NCBI GenBank assembly: GCA_016926535.1
Contig: JAFGOK010000100.1
Coordinates: 1 to 43,452, forward strand
Reading direction: 5' to 3'
Length of the DNA: 43,452 nucleotides
Source: Micromonosporaceae bacterium
Lineage (GTDB): Bacteria; Actinomycetota; Actinomycetes; Mycobacteriales; Micromonosporaceae
The translations under genes were made by a program, and so were the position numbers. Shown here piece after piece: positions 11,518 through 20,499 of this stretch; the first letter of the stretch is position 1, and the number at the start of each line of letters is the position of its first letter. A model generated the notes under the pieces. It was not told the DNA's origin. It was given only the letters and a program-made list of their open reading frames with translations, and made no database searches.

Positions 11518-12672
11518 TCAGCACCTCTCCTGTCCCATTGAGTCGAAGGCGGTGGTGATGATCTTCAACATCACTTCGGAGGTCCCCGCGGACAGGGTCA
11601 GCCCAGGCGCCTCCCGGTATGCGGAGTCCAGAATCACGGCCGCCCTGGTGCGGTTCGCGCGCTGCTCTGGGCTTGGGATGTCAGCGGCCCACAGGGCGAT
11701 GCTCTGGGCGAGTTCACTGCTGTGGTACTTGGCGATGGCGGCGACGACCGGATCTATCCGGTCGGCCGCAAGCCCGGTGAGCACTTCCCAGACCAGGACT
11801 TCGTCGGCCGCGAGCGCGCCGTCCCAGCGACCGATCTGTTCGAGGTAGGCGTCGGGCGGCGCGTCCGGCACCCGCTGGATCAGTGCCTCCAGCGCGGCCT
11901 GCAGCCAGCACTCCGACTTGAGGTGGTGGTCGAGCCCGGTGCGCTCGACGGCCAGGGCCTCGTTGAGTAGCGCCCACCCCTGGTCTCTCAGTCCGAGTAG
12001 GTCGTCAGCTGACACCGGTACCGAATCGAGGTCGACCCGGTGGAACTGCTCATCACTGATACCGGGCATCACCGTCACCGTCACGCCGGGGGCGCCCAAG
12101 TCGATCAGGAACAGGCTGATTCCCTGGTACTTTCCGGCTTCCGGTGTGGTGCGGGCTGCGCAAAGTCCAAGATTGGCGAATCGCGTCTTGAGGTTGAGAA
12201 CCTTGGTGCCAGTGATTCGGTAACCGTCGCCGTCCGGTTCGGCCACGGTGCGCAGCGAGCCGAGATCTGATCCCGCGTCCGGTTCGGTGTAGAGCACCGA
12301 AGCGAAGCGCTCGCCGCGAGCCAGCGCGGGCAGGTGCCGTCGCTTCTGCTCCGCACTTCCGGCCATCAGGAGGAACTGGCCGACGATCTGGATGGTGTTG
12401 ACATGCAACGTGTCTGGCACACCCGCACGCACCAGCTCCTCGGCGACGATCGCGGCATCGGTGAGCGGACGGTCTGCCCCGCCGAATTCGGCTGGCCAGT
12501 GCACGGCGAGCAGTCCGAGATCGCCAAGTAGGCAATACAGCGGCCGGGCGTCCGGCTCGACGCAGTCCGTGGCAGTTACGTCCGCCACCGCGGTACGTAT
12601 CTTGGCAGAGCGGAGCGCCTGCCGCACGTCCGTCCGGAACCGTTGTTGGTCTTCGGTGAAGCCGAACCGCAT
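11518..12672 (-). CDS. Acyl-CoA dehydrogenase
   Basis: FTEDQQRFRTDVRQAL, YTEPDAGSDLGSLRTVAEPDGDGYRITGTKVLNLKT, C-terminal LSAGTSEVMLKII. Confidence 0.9.
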   Translation of the reverse strand: MRFGFTEDQQRFRTDVRQALRSAKIRTAVADVTATDCVEPDARPLYCLLGDLGLLAVHWPAEFGGADRPLTDAAIVAEELVRAGVPDTLHVNTIQIVGQFLLMAGSAEQKRRHLPALARGERFASVLYTEPDAGSDLGSLRTVAEPDGDGYRITGTKVLNLKTRFANLGLCAARTTPEAGKYQGISLFLIDLGAPGVTVTVMPGISDEQFHRVDLDSVPVSADDLLGLRDQGWALLNEALAVERTGLDHHLKSECWLQAALEALIQRVPDAPPDAYLEQIGRWDGALAADEVLVWEVLTGLAADRIDPVVAAIAKYHSSELAQSIALWAADIPSPEQRANRTRAAVILDSAYREAPGLTLSAGTSEVMLKIITTAFDSMGQERC

Positions 12673-12682
12673 GTGCGTCTCC

Positions 12683-15600
12683 TCAGGGAGAGAGTATTTG
12701 TTCGATGGTGGCGACGATCTGGCTCAACGCTGGTTCCGTGAACAGTGTGTAGTGGTCTCCGGGCAGGTCGTTACTCTGGAATGGTCCGGTACACACGGCC
12801 CGCCAGCGCTCTTCCAGGGCGGCGCGGGGCGAGGCGGCCAGCAGAGTGACCGGCCCGCCGTATGGGCCCGACGGGTGATAGCACTGCAACGCCAGCGCGC
12901 AACTCCGGAAGATGGCGTAGCGGTCGGTCAGCTCGGCGTCGCTGAGCTCCAGGTGGACGTCAAGTGACGCCAACGTCTTGCGGAGATCGGTCAGGTCGGC
13001 GGCCGGATCGTCCAGCACCGCGTGTACCGGCCGACCGTTCCGACCCGCGAGTCTTGCGACGTCGTGCACGAATCGTCGCCGCACCGTCAGCTCGTCGAGC
13101 GGGTCGGCGTCGCTGCCGTGTTCGGCGTCCAGCAGCACCACCGGCGGACGGGCGCCGGTGTCCTGCTCCAGCTGCCTGGCGATCTCGAAGGCGAGCACGC
13201 CTCCGTAGGACCAGCCGGTCAGACAGTATGACTCCGGCAGGTCTGTCGCGGCGAGCGTCCGCGCGATCCTGGTGGCCGTCGCCGTCAGACCGTCTCGGGC
13301 AGGTACGGTGGCATCTCGGAGATCGGCGGCGAATCCGGCTACGCCGATATCCGAACGCAGCGCTCTGACCAGCGGGATGTAGCAGAACAGCTCGCCGCCT
13401 GACGGGTGCAGCAGGATCACCCGCGCCGGACTGGGCGATCGCATCAGCACCGGGTCACCGCTGCGTTGTGCGGTGCGTACAGTGTCGATGGCGGCGGCCA
13501 GGTGCGCGACGGTGGGGGAGAGAAAGAAGTCGGTGAGCGTGATTTCCACCCCGAACCTGCGCTTGATTGCCGACATCAACTGGGTGGCCTGCAGACTGTT
13601 TCCTCCTGCCTGGAAGAAGTCGTCGTGCACGCCGAGCCGGTCATTGCGCAGCAGCGGGGAGAGCACGTCGTGCAGCAGCACCCTTTCGGTCGGAGTGCGC
13701 GGCTGGTTGCCTGGCCCGTTGTCCGCCGAGTTCAGGCTCGGCGCGGGCAGTCTGCGCCAGTCGACCTTGCCGCTGCTGGTCAGCGGAAGCTCGGGCAGGA
13801 CGACGAAGTACGACGGAATCATGTATGACGGCAGAAGTGCTCCAAGATGCTTACGCACCTCTGGCAGCTGCTGCTCTGTCACTCCGGTCAGGTAACCAAC
13901 CAGGTGCTTGTCTCCGGCGCCGTCGGTCCACGGTTGCACAGTGACCGACTCGACTCCGGTGACACTGGCCAACGCCGACTCCACCTCGCCGAGCTCAATT
14001 CGCAGACCACGGATCTTGACTTGCTGGTCAATCCGACCGAGGAAGACCAGCCGGCCGTCCGGCAACCGCTTCACCAGGTCGCCGGTCCGGTACAACCGCC
14101 CGGTCGGCGCGGTGCCGAATGGGTCGGCGACGAACTTCTCAGCGGTCAGTTCTGCCCGGTCGAGGTAGCCGCGGGCCAGCCCGGCACCGCCGATCACCAG
14201 TTCGCCCGGTACGCCAATCGGCACCTGGCGGAGGTTGCGGTCCAGCACGTGCGCGACGTGGTTGGCCATCGGCAGGCCGATCGGCGGGGAGGCGTCCCAG
14301 CTGCCTGGACACTCCTCGATGATCATTGTCACAGTGCACTCGGTCGGCCCGTAGCCGTTGAACAGTCGCCGGCCGCGATTCCACCGGTTCACCAGTTCGC
14401 CGCTGAACGCCTCGCCGCCAACGAACGCAATCCGCAACTCGGTGAACTTCTCCGGCGCCAGCAGCGGCATCACCGTCGGCGGCAGATCGATGACGGTGAT
14501 GCGGGCCCGCTCCATCAGCGACTGAAGGCGGTCGATGGATCGTCGCTCGTCGTCGGTGGCCAGGCACAATCGCGCTCCGGTCAGTAACGCGGAGAACGTT
14601 TCGAACACCGAGACGTCGAAGGTGACCGATGCGAACCCGAGCACCCGATCGGCCGGGGTCAAATCGAACAGCTCACGCGTGGAGTCAATGAAGTTGACCA
14701 CGCCACGATGTTCGAGCAGCACGCCCTTTGGCCGGCCGGTGCTGCCGGACGTGTAGATGATGTACGCGACGTCGCCGGGATCGGCGGCGAGCGGAGGGTT
14801 GGCGGTGGGCATCGCCATCAGGTCGGCACGAACGTCGTCCAGCACCACGACCGGTGCCGGGACCGCGTTCAGCGGTCCGGCGACCTCGGCATGCGCGAGC
14901 ACCGCACGCACGCCCGCGTCGCAGACGATTTCGGCGATCCTCATCGGGGGATGCGTCGGATCGAGCGGCACATAGGACGCACCGGTCTTGAGCACCGCGA
15001 GCATTGCCGTTGTCAGGTCCACATTCCTGCGCAGGCACAGCCCGATCCGCGTGCCCGGCGCTGCGCCGTGCTGGCGTAGCAGGGCGGCGAGCCTGTTCGT
15101 CCGAGCGTTGAGCTCTGCGTAGCTGGTCTCGACGCCCTCTACCAGGACCGCGACGCTGTCCGGCGACTCCGCCACCCGCGTCTCGAACTGCTCCACGATG
15201 GTAGTCTCGCGGACCGGACGGACCGGTCCACTGCTGACCCTGGCAAGAAACTCCCTGTCCGCAGGGCCCAGCATGTTCACCGCGGACAGGGGAACGTCCG
15301 GTTCTGCGGTCAGGGAACGCAGCAGTCCGTCGTAGTGCCGGGCAAATCTGGCGATGCTCTCCGCATCGAACAGGTCGGTGTTGTATTCGATCTCCAGCCG
15401 TCCATCGGCGCCGGGAACCGTTGCCGCCCGCACGTTCCAGCTCATGTCGAATCGGGAAACCCCAAGGCTAACCTGCTCCTCTGACGTCACAAGTCCCGGT
15501 AGGCCGGTCGGAGGATCGGCGTCCTGCTGGGTGAACACGATCTGGAAGATCGGCGACCTTGAGGGGTCGCTGGGCGGATCCACCGCGTCGATCAGCTTGT

Positions 15601-16708
15601 CGAATGGCAGATCATCGTGCGCGTGCGCGTCCCGCACCACGTGCTTGACCCGTCCGACCAGCTCGCGGAAGGTCGGATCGCCAGAGACGTCCCCGCGCAG
15701 CACCGCCATGCTGGCGAAGCATCCGATCATCCATGACACGGACTCATGCCGCCGGTTGGCGTCCGGCGAACCGATTACGAGGTCGTCCAGACCGGAGTAG
15801 CGGTGCAGCAGGGTGAAGAACGCGGCGACGAGTACGACAAACGGAGTCGCGCACACCTCGCGGGCCAGATCGTTCGCCTGGGACAGTCCCTGGTGTCCGA
15901 CCGTGAACCGGTCGACGGCTCCGGCCAGGGTCACCGTGTCACCCCGTGCCCGGTCGGTCGGGAACTCCAGCGTCTGCGCGTCTGCCAGGCTTTCCCGCCA
16001 GTGCGCTGCAAGGTTGTCCAGCTCAACGGGGCGAAGCCGATCGCGTTGCCACGCCGCGTAGTCCGGGTACTGCAGCTGAAGCGCAGGCAACTCCGGCTCG
16101 TCGCCGTCGCGCAAAGATCGGTAGATCTCGGCCAGCTCACCAGCCAGCACACCGATGGACCAGCGGTCGAACGTGACCAGGTGCGCATCGAACAGGAACA
16201 GGTGGTCGTCGGACTCCACCTTGATCAAAACCGCACGCCACAGCGGCGCCCTGCTCAGGGCGAAGGGGACTGGGATCCGTTCCGCTGCGAGAATTCGTGC
16301 CGCGGCGAGCCGCTGCTCGTGATGGTCGCCGGCCACCTCGATCAGGGGCAGTTCGACCGAGACCTCGGGGACGACGATTTGCACCGGACCGTCCGCGCGC
16401 TCGACGATTGCGGTCCGCAACGACGCGTACCGGGCCACCACTGCGGTCAGTGCCGAACGCAGCGCGCCCACATCCAGGTCACCCAGCAGCCGGGTGCACC
16501 ACGACGTGTGGTGGGCGGGGCCGTCAGGTGCCATGCGGTTGAGGAACCACCAGGTCAGCTGCTGGTGCGACAGCGGTGCCGGACCGGTGTCTCTGCGTGG
16601 CGTCGGGCCCTGACCGGCCACCTCTTGTGCCCGTGCCCGCAGCTGTGCGAGGAACTGCGTCCGGCGCTCTGCGGGCAGCTCTGCGAGGCGCTGAGTCATG
16701 TCGGTCAT
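12683..16708 (-). CDS. Nonribosomal peptide synthetase module, C-A-PCP-TE
   Basis: C-like domain with HLVTFDRWS in place of HHxxxDG; A-domain cores YIIYTSGSTGRPKGV, NGYGPTECT, GRLYRTGDL; PCP motif GGNSLQATQL; TE motif GWSYGG. Confidence 0.93.
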   Translation of the reverse strand: MTDMTQRLAELPAERRTQFLAQLRARAQEVAGQGPTPRRDTGPAPLSHQQLTWWFLNRMAPDGPAHHTSWCTRLLGDLDVGALRSALTAVVARYASLRTAIVERADGPVQIVVPEVSVELPLIEVAGDHHEQRLAAARILAAERIPVPFALSRAPLWRAVLIKVESDDHLFLFDAHLVTFDRWSIGVLAGELAEIYRSLRDGDEPELPALQLQYPDYAAWQRDRLRPVELDNLAAHWRESLADAQTLEFPTDRARGDTVTLAGAVDRFTVGHQGLSQANDLAREVCATPFVVLVAAFFTLLHRYSGLDDLVIGSPDANRRHESVSWMIGCFASMAVLRGDVSGDPTFRELVGRVKHVVRDAHAHDDLPFDKLIDAVDPPSDPSRSPIFQIVFTQQDADPPTGLPGLVTSEEQVSLGVSRFDMSWNVRAATVPGADGRLEIEYNTDLFDAESIARFARHYDGLLRSLTAEPDVPLSAVNMLGPADREFLARVSSGPVRPVRETTIVEQFETRVAESPDSVAVLVEGVETSYAELNARTNRLAALLRQHGAAPGTRIGLCLRRNVDLTTAMLAVLKTGASYVPLDPTHPPMRIAEIVCDAGVRAVLAHAEVAGPLNAVPAPVVVLDDVRADLMAMPTANPPLAADPGDVAYIIYTSGSTGRPKGVLLEHRGVVNFIDSTRELFDLTPADRVLGFASVTFDVSVFETFSALLTGARLCLATDDERRSIDRLQSLMERARITVIDLPPTVMPLLAPEKFTELRIAFVGGEAFSGELVNRWNRGRRLFNGYGPTECTVTMIIEECPGSWDASPPIGLPMANHVAHVLDRNLRQVPIGVPGELVIGGAGLARGYLDRAELTAEKFVADPFGTAPTGRLYRTGDLVKRLPDGRLVFLGRIDQQVKIRGLRIELGEVESALASVTGVESVTVQPWTDGAGDKHLVGYLTGVTEQQLPEVRKHLGALLPSYMIPSYFVVLPELPLTSSGKVDWRRLPAPSLNSADNGPGNQPRTPTERVLLHDVLSPLLRNDRLGVHDDFFQAGGNSLQATQLMSAIKRRFGVEITLTDFFLSPTVAHLAAAIDTVRTAQRSGDPVLMRSPSPARVILLHPSGGELFCYIPLVRALRSDIGVAGFAADLRDATVPARDGLTATATRIARTLAATDLPESYCLTGWSYGGVLAFEIARQLEQDTGARPPVVLLDAEHGSDADPLDELTVRRRFVHDVARLAGRNGRPVHAVLDDPAADLTDLRKTLASLDVHLELSDAELTDRYAIFRSCALALQCYHPSGPYGGPVTLLAASPRAALEERWRAVCTGPFQSNDLPGDHYTLFTEPALSQIVATIEQILSP

Positions 16709-17829
16709 CGGGAGCCCCTTTCGGGACGCGGCGCACCGATCATTTGGCGGTTCGGGCGAACGGGCAGTTGGGCGAGTTCCGAGATGGCAGTGGACAGCAC
16801 CTCGATGCCGCGCAGATAGTCCGACAGCACGATGTACTCGATGTCGGCGTGATCGAGGTGACTGTCACCTGGGCCGTACGTCGCCATCGGGATGTCCCAG
16901 ACTTCGGCGAGGGTGTTCATGTCCGAGGTGGCTGTCCTCACCAGCGACCGGGGTTGGGCGTGCAACCGCCGGATTCCGGACGTCAGCGCGCGGGCCACCG
17001 GGTTGCTCCGGCTCGCCCGGCACGCCTTCACCGAGTTCAGCACGTCGAGGTCACCCATTGGCAAGCGGCTGCGCAGCATGCGTACCAGTGTTTCGGCGTC
17101 GAACCCCGGCGGAGTCCGAACACTGAGGTCCACCGTTGCCGACGTCAGGTCGGCGTCGAGCCGGCAGAGCGTTGCGCCCGGTCGGGTGAACGTGCGGTGG
17201 CCGACGTCCGGTCCGAGCAGGTCGACCAACGCGGTCCAGGCGGTGACGGCCAGCTCGGATGCTTTTGGCGCCGGGTTGCTCGCGTGGGTGGCAGGGCACT
17301 TGACGGTGTAGCGCAGGTCGAGCTTGCCCCGGTACCCCAGTATCACGCTCGACCAACCGCTCGGCTCGCCGATGATGAGCGCATCCGGCCGGTCGTGGGT
17401 GGACCGGATCTCCATCGCCCCGCGGGATCCCGGCGTCTCCTCCTCGACTACGCCGATGACCACGATCCGCCCGGGGAGGTCGACGGCACCGGCCGTTGCG
17501 CAGATCATCGCCGCGAGCGGCCCCTTCGCGTCCACCGCGCCCCGGCCATAGAGCTTGCCGTCTTCGGAGCGGACCGGGAGCTGGCTTGGGACGGTGTCCA
17601 AATGTCCCAACAGCATCAACGTAGGGCCATCTCCGCGCTCGATCACGCCGATGACGTTGCCGACCACGTCGATGTGTGCTCGGAAACCCAGATCCGTCAT
17701 GGTTTCAACCAGGAAGCCGGCCAGCGCGCGTTCCTGATAGGACGGGGAAGGGATCTCCAGCATGCCACGCAGCAGTCCAACGGCGTACGTGTCGGTGACC
17801 GTGCCGGACGAATTGAAGGCCAGGTTCAT
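16705..17829 (-). CDS. M20-family peptidase/deacylase, LysK/ArgE/DapE-like
   Basis: GHLDTVPSQLPVRSEDGKLYGRGAVDAKGPLAAM metal-binding motif; ATG at 17829 overlaps the LysX-like stop; operon with LysX-like gene. Confidence 0.85.
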   Translation of the reverse strand: MNLAFNSSGTVTDTYAVGLLRGMLEIPSPSYQERALAGFLVETMTDLGFRAHIDVVGNVIGVIERGDGPTLMLLGHLDTVPSQLPVRSEDGKLYGRGAVDAKGPLAAMICATAGAVDLPGRIVVIGVVEEETPGSRGAMEIRSTHDRPDALIIGEPSGWSSVILGYRGKLDLRYTVKCPATHASNPAPKASELAVTAWTALVDLLGPDVGHRTFTRPGATLCRLDADLTSATVDLSVRTPPGFDAETLVRMLRSRLPMGDLDVLNSVKACRASRSNPVARALTSGIRRLHAQPRSLVRTATSDMNTLAEVWDIPMATYGPGDSHLDHADIEYIVLSDYLRGIEVLSTAISELAQLPVRPNRQMIGAPRPERGSR

Positions 17830-18704
17830 CGTTGCGTCCGTTCTACCAGGTACTCCACGATGCGGTCCGCGACATCGACCCGGCCGGCGAGCGCTGCTTG
17901 GAAGCCGGTGAACTCGACCCGGTGGTTGACCTCCAGCACCAGCAGTCGTCCGTCGTGGTCCTCGATCAGGTCGACACCGGCGATGTCCGCGCCGACGGCG
18001 GCGGCAGCATCGATCGACAACTTGGTGATCTCCGGTGTCACCTCGCAGGGCTGGGTCCGCGCACCGAGCGCCACGTTGGTTCGCCACAGTTCCCCGGCTC
18101 GGTAGACGGCGCCCAGCAGGTCACCGCCGACCACAATCACTCTGATGTCCCTGCTGGGCTTGTCGATCAGTTCCTGCACGTATCCGAGGTGCGCCTGCGG
18201 GCCGGGCAGTGCGGCGACGTATTCGAACACACCTTCTGCGGAAGCGCGGTCAAACAGTCGGACCACCAGCCGACCCCAGGAGCCGACCAACGGCTTGACC
18301 ACTGCCGGATAGCCGATGGAGTCCAGCGCTGCCAATGCGGCCTGCGGGGTGAGGCCGAGCGCCGTGCGCGGGGTGGCGATTCCAGCCGCCTGCAGCGCCA
18401 TCGTCGTGCGCCACTTGTCACCGCAAACCTCGGTTGCGTCCGCGTTGTTGACCACCTCGACTCCCGTCGAGGCGAGGCAGCGGGCTGCATACGCCGCGCG
18501 GACCTGCCCGATCTCCCGGTTCAATACGAAATTCCAGGAACGACCAGGCCCTCCGGCCAGGAACCATTGTTGTCGGGTGTCGATGTGGTCGAATGGAATA
18601 TTGCGTCGACCGAGTGCGTCGAACAGTCGTTTCTCATCCGCGCCGATCCGGCTGGCAAGGACGCCTATCCGACCGTCGCCCGGGTGCGTCGGTGTCGCTG
18701 ACAC
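17826..18704 (-). CDS. lysX: RimK/LysX-family ATP-grasp ligase (LysW-glutamate ligase-like)
   Basis: ELWRTNVALGARTQPCEVTPEITKLSIDAAAAVGADIAGVDLIEDHDGRLLVLEVNHRVEF is LysX-like. GTG start at 18704 with GGAGG. Confidence 0.85.
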   Translation of the reverse strand: MSATPTHPGDGRIGVLASRIGADEKRLFDALGRRNIPFDHIDTRQQWFLAGGPGRSWNFVLNREIGQVRAAYAARCLASTGVEVVNNADATEVCGDKWRTTMALQAAGIATPRTALGLTPQAALAALDSIGYPAVVKPLVGSWGRLVVRLFDRASAEGVFEYVAALPGPQAHLGYVQELIDKPSRDIRVIVVGGDLLGAVYRAGELWRTNVALGARTQPCEVTPEITKLSIDAAAAVGADIAGVDLIEDHDGRLLVLEVNHRVEFTGFQAALAGRVDVADRIVEYLVERTQR

Positions 18705-18752
18705 GTGACCTCCGTGGTAGCGCTGCTGATTGACCAGACGGCACAGGTGAAT

Positions 18753-18769
18753 TGCCGTGCTGGACGGCA
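18753..18769. promoter_or_regulatory. Inverted repeat TGCCGT-N5-ACGGCA in divergent intergenic region
   Basis: Perfect 6-bp arms about 50 nt upstream of the LysX-like start. Confidence 0.35.
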
Positions 18770-18981
18770 TGGTACGGGGATGTCGACGCCAGGCGCGTCC
18801 GCGACAGGTTCATTGACTGGGACGCATCACGTTGACGCTGTGCTTCGGTGTTGCGTGTTTCGCTTACCCGACCAAGTGTCGTCGATGCCTCGCGCTTGAC
18901 CCGTTTTCGGCCACCTGCCACGGTGATTCTCCGCTCGTTTCGCCCGGCTGCGCCAGCCGCACCAGTGGAAATGGAGAGATC

Positions 18982-19713
18982 ATGGAGCAGATGCCAGATC
19001 GGATACCGGTGATCGCACTATGGAGTGCGCCGCGCTGCCGGTCTACCGCTTTCGCACGGATGATGGCCGAGAGAGGCGACCGCGTCGTGGTGCACGAGCC
19101 GTTATCTCAGGTGGTCGATTTCGGCGAGGTGAAGGTCGACGACCGAATCGCGCACACCGAGCATGACGTACTCGCCGCGCTGCGTGCCATCGCGGCGGAG
19201 AAGCCCGTGTTCTTCAAGGACACCACGGACTTCCATTACCCGGGACTGCTCGCCGATCAGGCATTTCTGGCAGCCGCGACACACACGTTCATCATCCGAC
19301 ACCCTGCCGAGGCCATTGCGTCGCACTACCTGCTCAATCCGGACCTCGGGCGTGACGAGATCGGCTTCGCCCGGTTGCATGAGATCTTCAACGCCGTCCT
19401 GGTCGCCACGGGCACCACACCCGTCGTGATTGACGCAGACGACCTGGTGGACCGGCCAGCCGATACCGTGCGGGCATACTGCTCTGCGGTGGGCATCCCC
19501 TTTGTGCCGGATGCGCTGAGCTGGCAGTCGGGCATGCGACCGGAATGGCAGGCGACCGGTCGGTGGCACGAGTCGACCAGCAGTACCGTCGGCTTCACCC
19601 GGACCACGGACGGGCGGGTTGAGGTGGTCACAGAGAATCCGGTGCTGCGGGCCTACTGCGATTACCACCTTCCGTACTACGAGCAGTTGCGCACCGTAGC
19701 GCTTCGGCCGTGA
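18982..19713 (+). CDS. PAPS-dependent sulfotransferase-family protein
   Basis: 5'-PSB-like SAPRCRSTAFARMM, FKDTTDF, FIIRHPAEAIASHY; ATG with GGAGAG upstream; in-frame TTA codon at 19102-19104. Confidence 0.8.
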   Translation: MEQMPDRIPVIALWSAPRCRSTAFARMMAERGDRVVVHEPLSQVVDFGEVKVDDRIAHTEHDVLAALRAIAAEKPVFFKDTTDFHYPGLLADQAFLAAATHTFIIRHPAEAIASHYLLNPDLGRDEIGFARLHEIFNAVLVATGTTPVVIDADDLVDRPADTVRAYCSAVGIPFVPDALSWQSGMRPEWQATGRWHESTSSTVGFTRTTDGRVEVVTENPVLRAYCDYHLPYYEQLRTVALRP

Positions 19714-19898
19714 TCACCGCACGGTCCCCATGGTTCTCCGGATCGAGATGGCTCGCCCCGATTGGACAGTAGGGACAAGGCCGAGAATTGCGTAAATCGA
19801 CCCGGGGGCGGGCAGTCGCCTTCATGAGCGAATCGGGAACTCGTGTTGTCTTCACGACCTCGTCGTTCTCGCCGCTTATCCGCTTTGGACATGATTCG

Positions 19899-20210
19899 CT
19901 AGACGCCGTAGACGGCGAAGGCGTCGGCGCGGTCATGCAGTCCACGGCGGGCGTGTGCGATGTTCGCCCCTGCCGCAAATCGGATCGTGCTGATCGACAG
20001 GTTACGGAAGGTTGCCAGGAGCACCAGAATCACCCGCCGTCGGTGCCGTTGCCCGCGCGGGTCGCGGAGGTCGGGAACCTGCGCCAACCGGGTCACCAGG
20101 CCCGACGACACCTGGTTGGGGTCGGTGGCGAGTTCGGCTTCCCACATGGCCAGGTCGGCTAGGTGCCCAGCAGCGGGGTTGACCGGCGAAGATGTCGACC
20201 CGGGCACGGC
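19899..20210 (-). pseudogene. ISAs1-like transposase remnant, internally deleted
   Basis: N-terminal-type LVTRLAQVPDLRDPRGQRHRRRVILVLLAT joined directly to C-terminal-type FRNLSISTIRFAAGANIAHARRGLHDRAD. Confidence 0.6.
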
Positions 20211-20394
20211 TCCTGAACACGATTCTCTGGCGTAGACAACCTGAGGATCGGCAGAAGTCATGCTCGTTTGCCACTTTGCGGCAAGAAAAGTGTTTTCGCC
20301 GCGAAACCGATCAAAAAGTGAGAACAACCGGGTCATGGTGTTGTATTCGGCTCTGCCGATGGATACTCTGCGCCAAGCGGGGATTCTGAACGAC

Positions 20395-20413
20395 CTCACG
20401 TTACGCGCGTGAG
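20395..20413. promoter_or_regulatory. Inverted repeat CTCACG-N7-CGTGAG upstream of StrR-like regulator
   Basis: Perfect 6-bp arms, about 87 nt before the GTG start at 20500. Confidence 0.35.
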
Positions 20414-20499
20414 CAGTCGTTAAGCGGCTTTTACCAGAAGCCGGCGTGCAGTCTTGCCCCGTTCGGGAGTGACTACGTCGACTCACACGGAGAGAGCCA

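Noticed and set aside
12964-16819. Several long plus-strand ORFs opposite the NRPS (e.g. 13847-14587, 15746-16819)
   Set aside because: Antisense shadow ORFs of a high-GC coding region, no recognisable domains.
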